A stretch of DNA of 64,000 bases from Pseudomonadota bacterium (lineage in GTDB: Bacteria > Pseudomonadota > Gammaproteobacteria > Burkholderiales > Rhodocyclaceae): assembly GCA_018241725.1 (NCBI GenBank), contig JAFEDI010000138.1:62001-126000 (forward strand). Reading direction: 5' to 3'. The translations under genes were made by a program, and so were the position numbers. The notes under the pieces were generated by a model, which saw only the letters and a list, made by a program, of their open reading frames with translations, did no database searches and was not told the origin of the DNA. Below, piece by piece: positions 35,757 to 47,564 of this stretch (its first letter is position 1; every line of letters begins with the position of its first letter).

Positions 35757-36515
35757 TCAGCCAGCCAGCGCGTCCCACAACAGCTTCACCCCCGACAGGC
35801 CCAGCGCCGCCGTGGCAAACAGGTAGAAGCCGCGCTCCGGCAGCTTCGCCAGCACGCGCATGCCGGTCCATACGCCGATCGGCACCAGCGGCAGCAGCAT
35901 CGCCGACATCAGCAGGGTGTCGCGGGAGAACAGGCCGAGCCCCAGGTAGAAAGGCAGCTTGGCCAGGTTGATGAAGGCGAAGAAGAACACCGAAGTGGCC
36001 ACGAAGACCTGGCGCGGCTGGCCGCGGCTGAGCAAATAGACCATCACCGGTGGCCCGCCGGCATGGGCCAGCGTGCTGGTGAAGCCGGCCCCGGCGCCGC
36101 ACAGCCACGCAAAACCACGGCACGGCGGCTGGCCGCCCGTGCCGGCGGCCGGGCGGCTGCGACGCAGGATGCGATCCCCCGCGAAGGCCACCGAGATCAA
36201 GCCCAGCGCGCCCTTCACCATCGTCTCCGACATCACCCCGAAGGCCAGCGTACCGGCGGCAATGCCCAGCACCGCGGCTGGAATCAGCAGGCGCAGGTCG
36301 GCCCAGTCGGCTTTTCCACGCCAGGCGCGGATGCCGACCATGTCCATGCAGACGAGGATCGGCAGCATCACCGCCACCGCGTCCCGCGGCGACAGCCACA
36401 TGGACATGAAGGGCACGGCCAGCCCGCCGAGGGCCCCCCCGAGGCCGGACTTGGAGATGCCGGTGAGCAGGACGGCGATCGCGGTGACGATCCAGCCGGC
36501 GGCGTTCATTTCCAT
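35757..36515 (-). CDS. TauE/SafE-family membrane permease
   Basis: Second TauE/SafE-type permease of the window, 252 residues from the ATG at 36515, with about eight hydrophobic helices. The signature ISKSGLGGALGGLAVPFMS in the first repeat and AGFTSTLAHAGGPPVMVYLLSRG in the second match the family. The frame is open to 36593, but those 26 extra residues are Cys/Pro-rich and unlike a leader; an ATG at 36509 is also possible. It is convergent with the DUF4157 gene with only 3 bp between stop codons, so the gene marks the right border of the injection cluster. Substrate unknown. Confidence 0.8.
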   Translation of the reverse strand: MEMNAAGWIVTAIAVLLTGISKSGLGGALGGLAVPFMSMWLSPRDAVAVMLPILVCMDMVGIRAWRGKADWADLRLLIPAAVLGIAAGTLAFGVMSETMVKGALGLISVAFAGDRILRRSRPAAGTGGQPPCRGFAWLCGAGAGFTSTLAHAGGPPVMVYLLSRGQPRQVFVATSVFFFAFINLAKLPFYLGLGLFSRDTLLMSAMLLPLVPIGVWTGMRVLAKLPERGFYLFATAALGLSGVKLLWDALAG

Positions 36516-36695
36516 CGGAGCAGGGACAGCGGGGTCGGGGAAGGGAGCGCCGCAGCATAGCAGGCAATGTGAATCCATGTTGCAGGGCGGCACCGCGCAT
36601 ACCCATGCCTATGCCTTAAGTAGTACATTTTCCACTTCCGGCCGGCCTGTTCCGGCCAGCTGATCCGCCGCCTCCGTCGTGGCTCCCGTCTGAAG

Positions 36696-39584
<2,889 letters not shown>

Positions 39585-39637
39585 ACTTCGTCATTTACCG
39601 GCCGAAATAGCAGGAACCGTCCGCCGCCTGACCTCCG

Positions 39638-40930
39638 ATGCCAGACACCCCGTCCCAGGATTTCGTCGTCACCCCTGACCAGCTCTGCATAGGGCTGTTC
39701 ATCCATATCGACCTGCCCTGGTTCAGCCACCCGTTCAGCTTCAACAGCTTCAAGATCCGCAGCGCCGACCAGTTGCAGACCCTGCGCGCGCTGGGCCCGA
39801 AGCACTTCCGCTACGACCCGGACCGCTCGGACGTGCTGCCACGGGGCATGGTGACGACTCTGCCGGTGGAGCTGCCCCCCGCCGCGCCCCCCGTCGAGGA
39901 TACGACCACCAACGCCGCGCTGGCCAGCAAGCATGAGCGCATCGCCCGCCTGGCCCAGCGCAAGCGCCAGGTCATCGAAGTGGAGAAGGCCCTGGTCAAG
40001 GCCGCCGGCGTGATGCGCAACATCAACAAGAACCTGTTCGCCCGCCCGAAGGAATGCCTGGAGGAAGTGGACGAGCTGGTCAATCAGATGGTCACCGCGT
40101 TCCTCGACCAGCCCGACGTGGCGCTGCACGTGATCGGCGAACACGCCGGCGGCGAGGAAACCTACTATCACGGCCTCAACACCTCGATCCTGTCGATGAT
40201 GCTGGCCAAGGACCTGGGCTTCAACCGGCCCGCCTGCCAGTTGCTGGGGGTCGGCGCGCTGCTCCACGACGTCGGTCTCAGCGACGTGCCCGACCGCATC
40301 GCACGACCGCGCCAGGAACTCACCACGCCGGAGCGCAACCTGCGCCAGTTGCATTGCGAATACGGCCTGCGCATGGGCAAGCAGCTCGGCCTGCCCGAAC
40401 CGGTGCTGCGCATCATCCTCCAGCACCACGAACTGTCGGACGGCAGCGGCTACCCCAACAAGCTCAAGGGCGACCAGATCGATCCGCTGGCGCGCATCGT
40501 GTCGCTGGTCAATTACTACGACAACCTGTGCAACCCGCCAGACCTGACCAAGGCGATGACGCCCCACGAGACGTTGTCGCTGATGTTCGCCCAGCGCCGC
40601 GCCAAGTTCGACGGCAAGGTACTGCAGGTGATGATCCGCTGCCTGGGCGTCTATCCACCGGGCACCGTGGTCAAGCTGTCCAACGATGCCCTGGCGCTGG
40701 TGTCCTCGGTAAACCCGGCCAAACCGCTGCGCCCATGGGTCACCGTCTACGATCCCAGCATTCCGAAGGACGAAGCGATCCTGCTCGACCTGGAAGAAGA
40801 GCCGGACATCAACATCGCCAAGGCCCTGCGCCCGATCCAGCTGCCGCCCGAGGTCTATGAGTACCTCAGCCCGCGCAAGCGCGTGACCTACTATTTCGAC
40901 TCAGATTCGCGCAAAGGGCGCCGGCAATGA
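39638..40930 (+). CDS. HD-GYP c-di-GMP phosphodiesterase with DUF3391 domain
   Basis: A 430-residue cytoplasmic enzyme predicted to hydrolyse cyclic di-GMP. The N-terminal 130 residues (PDQLCIGLFIHIDLPWFSHPF onward) are a DUF3391 domain, commonly attached to HD-GYP proteins. The HD-GYP core has H210-D211 in LLHDVGLSDVP, and HHELSDGSGYP with G271-Y272-P273; both are intact, so activity is plausible. The start ATG at 39638 is 53 bp after the upstream kinase, and the stop overlaps the next kinase gene by 4 bp (ATGA), which indicates coupled translation and a shared signalling role. Confidence 0.92.
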   Translation: MPDTPSQDFVVTPDQLCIGLFIHIDLPWFSHPFSFNSFKIRSADQLQTLRALGPKHFRYDPDRSDVLPRGMVTTLPVELPPAAPPVEDTTTNAALASKHERIARLAQRKRQVIEVEKALVKAAGVMRNINKNLFARPKECLEEVDELVNQMVTAFLDQPDVALHVIGEHAGGEETYYHGLNTSILSMMLAKDLGFNRPACQLLGVGALLHDVGLSDVPDRIARPRQELTTPERNLRQLHCEYGLRMGKQLGLPEPVLRIILQHHELSDGSGYPNKLKGDQIDPLARIVSLVNYYDNLCNPPDLTKAMTPHETLSLMFAQRRAKFDGKVLQVMIRCLGVYPPGTVVKLSNDALALVSSVNPAKPLRPWVTVYDPSIPKDEAILLDLEEEPDINIAKALRPIQLPPEVYEYLSPRKRVTYYFDSDSRKGRRQ

Positions 40931-42852
40931 GCGACCGCTACCAGGACCTGCTGTTCGCCGCTGCCGAGGAGATCCTGCTCCTCGTCGACCCCGAGTCCCT
41001 GGTCATCCTCGCCGCCAATCCCGCTGCTTCGCGCCTGCTCGGCTACCCGGCCGGCAGCCTGCCCGGCCAGTCGATCACTGACATCGAATGCGCACTGACC
41101 GACCTGTTCTTCTGGGAGGAGATGCGGGCCGGCGGCGGCACCGAGGATCAGGTTCTGGAAGGCCTCTACCGGCGCGCCGACGACAGCCTGCTGTCGGCCC
41201 GCAAGACGGTGCGGCGGATTGCCGAGGGCATCCTGGTACGTGCCACCGACATCGGCGCGCAGAAACGCGCAGAGGACCAACTGGCGCTGATGGCCTCACG
41301 CCTGCGGGCAACGCTCGAGGCCACCGCCGACGGCATCCTGGTGCTCGACCGCAACGGCCACGTCACCAACATGAACCGGCGCCTGGCGCGCCTGTGGAAC
41401 CTGCCCGAGGAACTCCTTGCCCGCCACGACGACAATGCAATCCTTCAGTACATGGCCAACGCGGTGGAAAGCGGCACCGACCTGCACGCGCTGCTGACCC
41501 GCCACAGCCAGGACCTGAAGGAGACCTTCGACATCCTGCCGCTGCGCGACGGCCGTATCTTCGAGGCCAGCTCGCGGCCGGCCCGCCACGACGAGGAGGT
41601 CATCGGCCGGGTGTTCTGCATCACCGACGTCACCGAACGCCACAAGGCCGAGCAGGCCCTGATCGCCGCCCGCGACGCGGCGAACGCCGCCAACCGGGCC
41701 AAGAGCGACTTCCTGGCGATGATGTCCCATGAGATCCGCACCCCGATGAACGGCATCATCGGCATGGCTCAACTGCTCGAGATGTCGCCGCACACACCCG
41801 AACAGCAGGAATACATCGCCACCATCCAGAGCAGCGGCGACGCGCTGTTGGGCATCATCAACGACATCCTCGACTACTCGAAGATCGAGGCCCGCAAGCT
41901 GAGCCTCGAGAAGATCGGCTTCGACCTGCGCCCGCTGGTCGCCGACGTGGAGAAACTGTTCCGCGCCCGCGCCGCGGAAAAATCCATCGTGTTCACCGCG
42001 ACGGTCGCCGACAGCGTGCCGCGGGTGCTTGTCGGCGATCCGACCCGCCTGCGCCAGATCCTCATGAATCTGGTCGGCAATGCCTTCAAGTTCACGGCTC
42101 ACGGGCAGATCGGCGTACATGCCACCTCTGCGCCGCTCGGGCCCGGCCGGATCAGCCTGCGCGTCACCATCAGCGACACCGGTATCGGCATCGCAGCGGA
42201 CAAGTGCACGCACATCTTCACGCCCTTCGAGCAGGCCGACATGTCCACCACCCGCCGCTACGGCGGCACCGGGCTCGGCCTGGCGATCTGCCGCATGCTG
42301 TGCGAACTGATGGGCGGCCAGATCGGCGTGGACAGCCAGGAAGGGGCCGGCTCACGCTTCTGGTTCACCGCGGAACTGGAAACCGGCATCGGCGAGGAAA
42401 CCCACACCCCCGATGCGCCGCGCGCAATCCTGCGCAAGAACACGCGCATCCTCGTCGTCGAGGACAACCCGATCAACCGCACCGTGCTGGCGCGCATGCT
42501 GGAACGATTCGGCGCCCAGGACGTGGCCTTCGCCGAGGACGGCGAGGACGCGCTGGCCCGCTGCGCCACGGCCGACTACGAGCTGATCTTCATGGACGCC
42601 CGCATGCCGCGCCTGGATGGCCTGGTTGCCACCCGCAGACTGCGCGAGCAGGGCTACAAGGCCTACATCATCGGCGTCAGCGCCGATGCGATGCCGGAGG
42701 AGCGCCGCCATGCGCTGGCCGCCGGCATGGACGACTACGTGATCAAGCCGATTGCCCGTGACGCACTGGCGGCGGCCATCGAGCGCTGGCGGCAGACCCT
42801 GATCGCCGCCTACCGGGCCGGCCTGGCAATCAAACCGCCCGAGGAAGTGTAA
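40927..42852 (+). CDS. PAS-domain hybrid sensor histidine kinase
   Basis: A soluble 641-residue hybrid kinase. It has two PAS domains (about 5-120 and 125-245, the latter with GTDLHALLTRH and VFCITDVTERHKA), a HisKA domain with His268 in MMSHEIRTP, an HATPase domain with DTGIGIAADK and GGTGLGLAI, and a receiver domain with phospho-acceptor D557 in IFMDARMPRLDG. No membrane segment is present, so it probably senses an internal signal. It overlaps the HD-GYP gene by 4 bp. A terminator follows, making this the end of the three-gene signalling unit. Confidence 0.9.
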   Translation: MSDRYQDLLFAAAEEILLLVDPESLVILAANPAASRLLGYPAGSLPGQSITDIECALTDLFFWEEMRAGGGTEDQVLEGLYRRADDSLLSARKTVRRIAEGILVRATDIGAQKRAEDQLALMASRLRATLEATADGILVLDRNGHVTNMNRRLARLWNLPEELLARHDDNAILQYMANAVESGTDLHALLTRHSQDLKETFDILPLRDGRIFEASSRPARHDEEVIGRVFCITDVTERHKAEQALIAARDAANAANRAKSDFLAMMSHEIRTPMNGIIGMAQLLEMSPHTPEQQEYIATIQSSGDALLGIINDILDYSKIEARKLSLEKIGFDLRPLVADVEKLFRARAAEKSIVFTATVADSVPRVLVGDPTRLRQILMNLVGNAFKFTAHGQIGVHATSAPLGPGRISLRVTISDTGIGIAADKCTHIFTPFEQADMSTTRRYGGTGLGLAICRMLCELMGGQIGVDSQEGAGSRFWFTAELETGIGEETHTPDAPRAILRKNTRILVVEDNPINRTVLARMLERFGAQDVAFAEDGEDALARCATADYELIFMDARMPRLDGLVATRRLREQGYKAYIIGVSADAMPEERRHALAAGMDDYVIKPIARDALAAAIERWRQTLIAAYRAGLAIKPPEEV

Positions 42853-42886
42853 GCGGGCATCCGGGCGGCATCGGCCCGCCACAGCA

Positions 42887-42912
42887 AGAAGCCCCGCGAA
42901 TACGGGGTTTCT
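42887..42912 (+). terminator. Intrinsic terminator after the hybrid kinase gene
   Basis: Ten-base stem AGAAGCCCCG / CGGGGTTTCT (one G-U pair) with a 6-nt loop, beginning 35 bp after the kinase stop. The 3' arm ends in TTTCT, a short U-run. Confidence 0.75.
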
Positions 42913-43032
42913 CCGCTGGAAGCCACGGTGCAGGCGCATAAATTTTCTTACAAAGCCATGCAAGGGCGGTGCAAGGTCAGCAGCTATCCTTGAAACGTAC
43001 CGCGCTCCCGCGGGCGCGCCAAGGAGAACACC

Positions 43033-43344
43033 ATGCTGAATACCCGCCAATGGATCACCGCTGCCCTGATCGGCATTGCCGGCCTGGGCCTGTCTGCCAC
43101 TGCCAGCGCTGACCGCGGCGAAGGCCACGGCTGGGGCCACCGCGGAGAATGGCACGGCCACCGCCATCATCACGGCGGCCGCGGCTACGGCCCGGTGTAC
43201 TACGCACCGCAGCCCGTCTATGTGGCGCCCCCGCCGGTCGTCTATGAACGTCCGATCATCTATGCGCCACAGCCGGTATATGCCTACCCGAGCCGGCCAT
43301 CAGTGGTGGTCAGCGTGCCGCCGCTGGTCTTCCCGCTGCGCTGA
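43033..43344 (+). CDS. Small exported His/Gly- then Tyr/Pro-rich protein
   Basis: A 103-residue secreted or outer-surface protein of unknown function. A Sec signal peptide (residues 1-26, cleavage after ATASA) is followed by a His/Gly stretch (GHGWGHRGEWHGHRHHHGG), then a repetitive Tyr/Pro/Val-rich part with PQPVY repeated. The His-rich run could bind metal ions; the Tyr/Pro part resembles surface or wall proteins. AAGGAG precedes the ATG by 6 bases. Similar short proteins occur in many betaproteobacteria as hypothetical proteins. Its last 35 bp overlap the convergent gene. Confidence 0.75.
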   Translation: MLNTRQWITAALIGIAGLGLSATASADRGEGHGWGHRGEWHGHRHHHGGRGYGPVYYAPQPVYVAPPPVVYERPIIYAPQPVYAYPSRPSVVVSVPPLVFPLR

Positions 43345-43681
43345 CACACCCGATCTTCGGCACCGCCTGCCCCCGCAGACAGCACAGGTAGGCGGCAGCC
43401 AGTTCGTCCAGGTAGTTGCGATAGATCGTCGCCCAGCCTTCCGCCCCCGCCTCGAGGAGCAGGTCGAGGCGGGCTTGGTGCGTGACGCGATCGCGCTCGT
43501 CGAGCACATCGTCCCGATTCAACGCCTGCGCGCGCAGGCGGTTTTCCGCCGTCCCCACGATGAGACGGCTGCCGAGGAAGTGCATGCGCTGCACCACATC
43601 GGCGTGGGCCAGCCACAGGCGCCCCAGCAAGGCCCCCTGGCAGAGGGTGGCGCAGCTCAGCGCCGTCGGTAGGAATCCCAT
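43310..43681 (-). CDS. Hypothetical protein
   Basis: A 123-residue protein I do not recognise. It has a moderately hydrophobic N-terminus (GFLPTALSCATLCQGALLGRLWLAH) that could be a weak leader, then helical sequence with charged residues and four cysteines in all. There is no clear ribosome site at 43681. It is convergent with the exported His/Gly-rich protein gene and overlaps its end by 35 bp. Helical, non-repetitive composition supports coding, but the evidence is moderate. Confidence 0.5.
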   Translation of the reverse strand: MGFLPTALSCATLCQGALLGRLWLAHADVVQRMHFLGSRLIVGTAENRLRAQALNRDDVLDERDRVTHQARLDLLLEAGAEGWATIYRNYLDELAAAYLCCLRGQAVPKIGCVSAAGRPAAAR

Positions 43682-43774
43682 TTTTGTAGTCGCTCTCTGT
43701 TGAGGCGGGCATCGTTGCCGACCTGTCTATCGTTTTAGCCGAGCAGTCAGCAGAAGCAAGTTTTGGCCCCAGCT

Positions 43775-44446
43775 TCAACAGGGCGGCACGTCCTGGCTGA
43801 GCAGCCAGGCGACCCGGTCGCGCAGGCGCCGGCTCCACGCATCGTTGAGGCCCTCCGCCGCAGCGAGAAGCAGCAGTTCCCGCGGATCGGCCCGGTGCAG
43901 CTGACATACCGCCCACAGACGTGCCAAGGTACATTCCGGCGCCGGCCGCTCGACCAATTCGAGCACGTCGCCAGCCTCCACCTCTCCTTCCTGCAGCACG
44001 CGGAAATACCAACCTGTCCAGCCCTTCGCGGCGATCAGCCGGGACATCGGTGGATGATCCAGCTTGTGGCTGATCTTCCAGCAAGGCTGGCGCGGCTGGC
44101 TGACCTGCAGACGGCAGCTGCCCAGAACAAAGACATCGCCGATGCACACGTTCTGCTCGGTAAGCCCCTGGGCCGACAGGTTTTCGCCGAGGGCGCCAGG
44201 GTGCAACAAGCCGGCTCGCTCCGGCACCTCCGCCGCCAGCCCGGCATAGTGTTCGGCGGGGTAGTAATGCACGGCCTTCTCGGGCCCGCCATGGACCCGG
44301 CGATCCGCCTGGGCGTCGCCAACCAGGCCTTCCAGGCCAACCGCCACGCGTCCCGTGACAGCGTTCTTGAAGATGCCGGTCTGCTGGCCCTCCGGCGGCA
44401 AGGGGCGCAGGCGGCCGGTGAACACGGAATCGACGACGGTTTTCAC
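43775..44446 (-). CDS. MOSC-domain protein (YiiM-like)
   Basis: A 223-residue protein with a MOSC domain, the fold that carries sulfur or molybdenum-cofactor-linked chemistry. The start VKTVVDSVFTGRLRPL is followed by GDAQADRRVHGGPEKAVHYYP, the conserved entry to the domain, and GALGENLSAQGL; the C-terminal LARLWAVCQLH segment is YiiM-type. YiiM is a molybdenum-cofactor enzyme reducing N-hydroxylated compounds. No ATG fits; a GTG at 44446 follows GGAGG, 5 bp after the ROK gene stop. Operon with the ROK kinase gene just upstream. Confidence 0.83.
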   Translation of the reverse strand: MKTVVDSVFTGRLRPLPPEGQQTGIFKNAVTGRVAVGLEGLVGDAQADRRVHGGPEKAVHYYPAEHYAGLAAEVPERAGLLHPGALGENLSAQGLTEQNVCIGDVFVLGSCRLQVSQPRQPCWKISHKLDHPPMSRLIAAKGWTGWYFRVLQEGEVEAGDVLELVERPAPECTLARLWAVCQLHRADPRELLLLAAAEGLNDAWSRRLRDRVAWLLSQDVPPC

Positions 44447-44451
44447 GGAAA

Positions 44452-45369
44452 TCAGCCCTCCCAGCTTTGCCCGGCCACCGGCCATAGCCAGGCCGCCCCG
44501 CGCACGCCCGACGAATCCCCATGGACGGCCGGGCACAGGCGGGTCGCCACCGCGTCGGAGAAAACATGTTGTGCCCACAGCAGCGGCACCCGCTCGTACA
44601 ACCGGCCGAGGTTGGACAGGCCGCCGCCGAGCACGACCACGTCCGGATCGAGGATGTTGATGACGCCGGCCAGCGCCCGCGCCAGACGCTCCTCGTAGCG
44701 CTGCAGGCTGGCTTCGCAGGCCGCATCACCGGCCAGCGCGGCGGCAACGATGGCCTCCGGCGCCAGCGCCACGCCGCTGCTGCGCAAATGGTCGGCAGCC
44801 AGTCCCGGCCCGGACAAATAGGTTTCGACGCAGCCATCCCGCCCGCAATAACAGGCCGGCAGCGGCAGATCGGCGCCCTCCGGCAGGGGCAGCGGATTGT
44901 GTCCCCACTCGCCGGCAATCGAATTGATACCCGACAGGAGTTGCCCGCGCACCACGATGCCGCCGCCGACGCCGGTGCCGAGGATCACCGCGAAGACCAC
45001 CTCGGCCCCCGCCGCGGCGCCGTCAACCGCCTCGGACAGGGCCAGGCAGTTGGCATCGTTGGCGGTACGGACCTCGCGGCCGAGCAGGCGGCGCAGGTCA
45101 TCGGGCAACGGCTGGCCGTTCAGACAGGTGGAGTTGGCGTTCTTCATCAGGCCGCTGGCCTTCGACACCGCGCCGGGCGTGCCGACGCCGACGGTGCCAC
45201 GCCGGCCTAGCTCGGTCTCGATCACGTCGACCAGCCCGGCCACCGCCTGCAGCGTGGCGGCGTAGTCACCCTGCGGCGTGGCCACGCGGCGCCGGGCCAG
45301 CGTGTGGCCCGCGTCGTCGAGGGCGATGATTTCGATCTTGGTACCGCCGAGGTCGATGCCGATGCGCAA
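44452..45369 (-). CDS. ROK-family sugar kinase (fructokinase/glucokinase-like)
   Basis: A 305-residue cytoplasmic sugar kinase. The ATP-binding DLGGTK motif is at residues 6-11, and the zinc-binding ROK signature CYCGRDGCVE is in the middle, with TANDANCLALSEA before it and ILGTGVGGGIVV in the phosphate-binding region. The start is a TTG at 45369, preceded by GGAG eight bases upstream; no ATG is available before the glycine loop. Substrate (fructose, glucose or another hexose) is not set by sequence, although the length and motif spacing are nearest to Mak-type fructokinases. Confidence 0.87.
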   Translation of the reverse strand: MRIGIDLGGTKIEIIALDDAGHTLARRRVATPQGDYAATLQAVAGLVDVIETELGRRGTVGVGTPGAVSKASGLMKNANSTCLNGQPLPDDLRRLLGREVRTANDANCLALSEAVDGAAAGAEVVFAVILGTGVGGGIVVRGQLLSGINSIAGEWGHNPLPLPEGADLPLPACYCGRDGCVETYLSGPGLAADHLRSSGVALAPEAIVAAALAGDAACEASLQRYEERLARALAGVINILDPDVVVLGGGLSNLGRLYERVPLLWAQHVFSDAVATRLCPAVHGDSSGVRGAAWLWPVAGQSWEG

Positions 45370-45428
45370 GGGAAAGCTCCGCCGAAAGATGGCCTGTATT
45401 GGGGCCAATGATAGCCCGCGGCGCGCCC

Positions 45429-46322
45429 TCAGTCCGGCCTGGCCTGGCGATACTTGGTCCACCCGCTCCAGCTGTACAGCAGCAGGCCGGCCCAGATCAG
45501 CCCGAAGGTGCCGAGGCGGGCCGGCTGCAGCGGCTCGTCGAAGATCAGCACCGCGGTGAGGAACTGCAGCGTCGGGTTGATGTACATCAGCATGCCGACG
45601 GTGGCCAGGTTGAGACGCTGGGTCGCCGCGGCGAACAGCATCAGCGGCAGCGCGGTCAGCCCGCCGGCAGCGACAAGCAGCACCTGAGTGAGCCCGTCGA
45701 AGCCGGTGAGCACACCATGGCCGTGGGCCGCCTGCCACAGGGTATAAGCGCCGAGCAGCGGCATCAGGGACAAGGTCTCCAGCCACAGCCCGGAGATCGC
45801 ATCCACCGCCACCTGCTTGCGCACCAGCCCGTAGAGACCGAAGCTGGCGCCGAGGAACAGGGAGATCCACGGCAGGCTGCCGAGGGTGAAGAACTCGTTG
45901 CCGACCGCCGCCACCGCCAGCGCCACCGAGCCCCATTCCTTGGCGTTGAGGCGCTCCTTCAGCACCAGCATGCCGAGCAACACATTGACCAGCGGCGTCA
46001 GGAAGTAGCCCAGGCTGCAGGCCACCACCTGGCGCTGGTCCACCGCCCACAGGAAAGCCAGCCAGTTGGCACCGACCAGCAGCGCAGCCAGCGTCAGGCG
46101 CCACAGCGTACCGGGGCGCCGCGCCGCCGCCAGCGTGCTGGCCCAGTGGCGGCGCGCGGTAAGAACCACGCTGACGAACACGCAGCCCCATACCGCCCGG
46201 TTGCACAGCAAATCGAGAGGTGCCACGTGGCCGAGCTGGCGGAAAAACAGGGGAAAGAAGCCCCAGATGCCGTAGGCACCGAGGCCGAAGCCGATGCCGG
46301 CGAGGGTCTTGCCTTTATCCAC
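45429..46322 (-). CDS. rarD: RarD-type EamA permease
   Basis: A 297-residue inner-membrane protein of the RarD subgroup of EamA transporters, with ten hydrophobic helices. The beginning GIGFGLGAYGIWGFFPLFFRQLGHV and the central ANWLAFLWAVDQRQVVACSLGYFLTPLVNVLLG are characteristic of RarD, a group linked historically to chloramphenicol sensitivity. The start was set at a GTG (46322) near the first conserved residue; no ribosome site is clear, and a GTG further upstream is possible. It is 59 bp from the ROK gene on the same strand. Confidence 0.85.
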   Translation of the reverse strand: MDKGKTLAGIGFGLGAYGIWGFFPLFFRQLGHVAPLDLLCNRAVWGCVFVSVVLTARRHWASTLAAARRPGTLWRLTLAALLVGANWLAFLWAVDQRQVVACSLGYFLTPLVNVLLGMLVLKERLNAKEWGSVALAVAAVGNEFFTLGSLPWISLFLGASFGLYGLVRKQVAVDAISGLWLETLSLMPLLGAYTLWQAAHGHGVLTGFDGLTQVLLVAAGGLTALPLMLFAAATQRLNLATVGMLMYINPTLQFLTAVLIFDEPLQPARLGTFGLIWAGLLLYSWSGWTKYRQARPD

Positions 46323-46454
46323 GGGAAATATCGTATGCAGGAAAACCGGCACGGTAGCATCGCCTGCTGCGCCGCACCCTTGGGGTTTTCCGCCGCCACC
46401 ACCCGGCGGCGCGCCTACAATGGTGCCATTCCCATCCGAAAGACAGGCAAGACC

Positions 46455-46778
46455 ATGTTGATCATCTTCAAATCCCCCGCCAGTGGCGACGTGATCATGT
46501 TCGGAAAGAACGGCAAGGAGATGCTGGAAGTGCTCGGCAAGGACAAGGACGACGCCAAGGGCATCTTCACCGTCGAGCAACTGCCGGCCGCCATCGACAC
46601 CCTGAAGGCCGCCATCGCCGACGACAAGGCCCGTCAGGCCGGCAAGGACGACGACGAGGACGAACAGGAGGCGAAACCCGGCGGCGGCGGAGTGAGCTTC
46701 TTCCAGCGTGCCGTGCCGCTGCTCGAATTGCTGGAACGCTCGCTGAAGGACAAGGTGCCGGTGACCTGGGGCGTCTGA
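46455..46778 (+). CDS. DUF1840 family protein
   Basis: A 107-residue cytoplasmic protein in a family common in betaproteobacteria. The N-terminal half, MLIIFKSPASGDVIMFGKNGKEML, and the C-terminal VSFFQRAVPLLELLERS are the conserved ends; between them lies a short acidic spacer (DDDEDEQEAKPGGGG). Function is unknown. The ATG at 46455 has AGGCA upstream. It is divergent from the rarD gene, with 132 bp between them. Confidence 0.85.
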   Translation: MLIIFKSPASGDVIMFGKNGKEMLEVLGKDKDDAKGIFTVEQLPAAIDTLKAAIADDKARQAGKDDDEDEQEAKPGGGGVSFFQRAVPLLELLERSLKDKVPVTWGV

Positions 46779-46841
46779 CCGGAAGACCGCAGCCAACGGG
46801 AAGTCGACGGGGACTGCACCTGTCAGCCCCCGGGGCTTGCA

Positions 46842-47441
46842 TCAATCCGGAATCTCCTCCCCACTCGCCACGACGACCCCGAACATGTCGGCCAGCGTGG
46901 CCAGCACCGAGACCTGCAGATCTCCGGCGGTGACCACGCCACCACCAAGAGCCGGCAGGCTGCGGGTGGCCGTGCAGTCGGCCGGCACCGTCACTCCATA
47001 GCCCAGGCTGTAGGCGCCGCGGGCGGTGGAGTTGACGCAGTTGTGGGTCATGAAGCCGACGATCACCAGGTTCTTCACGCCCTTCTCCTTCAGCACCGCG
47101 TCCAATTCGGTGCCGACGAAGGAATTTGGGAAACGCTTCACCACCACCGGCTCGCCGTCCACCGGCGCAACCTTGTCGGCAATCGCACCGATCTCGGCGC
47201 GGATGTCGAACAGGCTGCCGGGACCGGCATCGTGCTGCACGTGGATGACCGGCACGCCGAGGCGGCGGGCGCGGGCCAGCAGGCGCGCGCAGGCGTCGAG
47301 GGCCGGCTCGATGCCGGTCAGCGCCATGACGCCGCTGCGGTAGGTGTTCTGCGCGTCGATGAGGATCAACGCGGATTCGGACAGCGACGTCGGTGCCATC
47401 GATTTGCCGGCGAGCTGGCGGAGCAGGAAGGGCGCGGACAT
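46842..47441 (-). CDS. Isochorismatase-family cysteine hydrolase
   Basis: A 199-residue hydrolase of the isochorismatase-like group. The catalytic triad is visible at D29 (ILIDAQN), K102 (VVKRFPNSF) and C135 (THNCVNSTAR). Enzymes of this group hydrolyse amides or N-carbamoyl compounds, and the substrate is unknown. The ATG at 47441 follows GGAG. It is divergent from a LysR-type regulator, a pattern that usually means the regulator controls this gene. Confidence 0.88.
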   Translation of the reverse strand: MSAPFLLRQLAGKSMAPTSLSESALILIDAQNTYRSGVMALTGIEPALDACARLLARARRLGVPVIHVQHDAGPGSLFDIRAEIGAIADKVAPVDGEPVVVKRFPNSFVGTELDAVLKEKGVKNLVIVGFMTHNCVNSTARGAYSLGYGVTVPADCTATRSLPALGGGVVTAGDLQVSVLATLADMFGVVVASGEEIPD

Positions 47442-47523
47442 GGGTTTTCTCCAGAACGATTGAAGGTGAGGCCAGCTTAAGCCGCCGGAATACCTGCGTA
47501 AATCGACACATCTGCAGCCCATT

Positions 47524-47539
47524 CCTGCAAAAATGCAGG
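47524..47539. promoter_or_regulatory. Dyad between isochorismatase and LysR genes
   Basis: Perfect inverted repeat CCTGCA-AAAA-TGCAGG, 25 bp before the lysR start codon, in the 123-bp divergent gap. LysR-type regulators bind interrupted dyads in such gaps, so this is a candidate operator for both genes. Only the dyad itself is seen. Confidence 0.45.
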
Positions 47540-47564
47540 GCTTCGCATCGATCGGAAATCCGCC

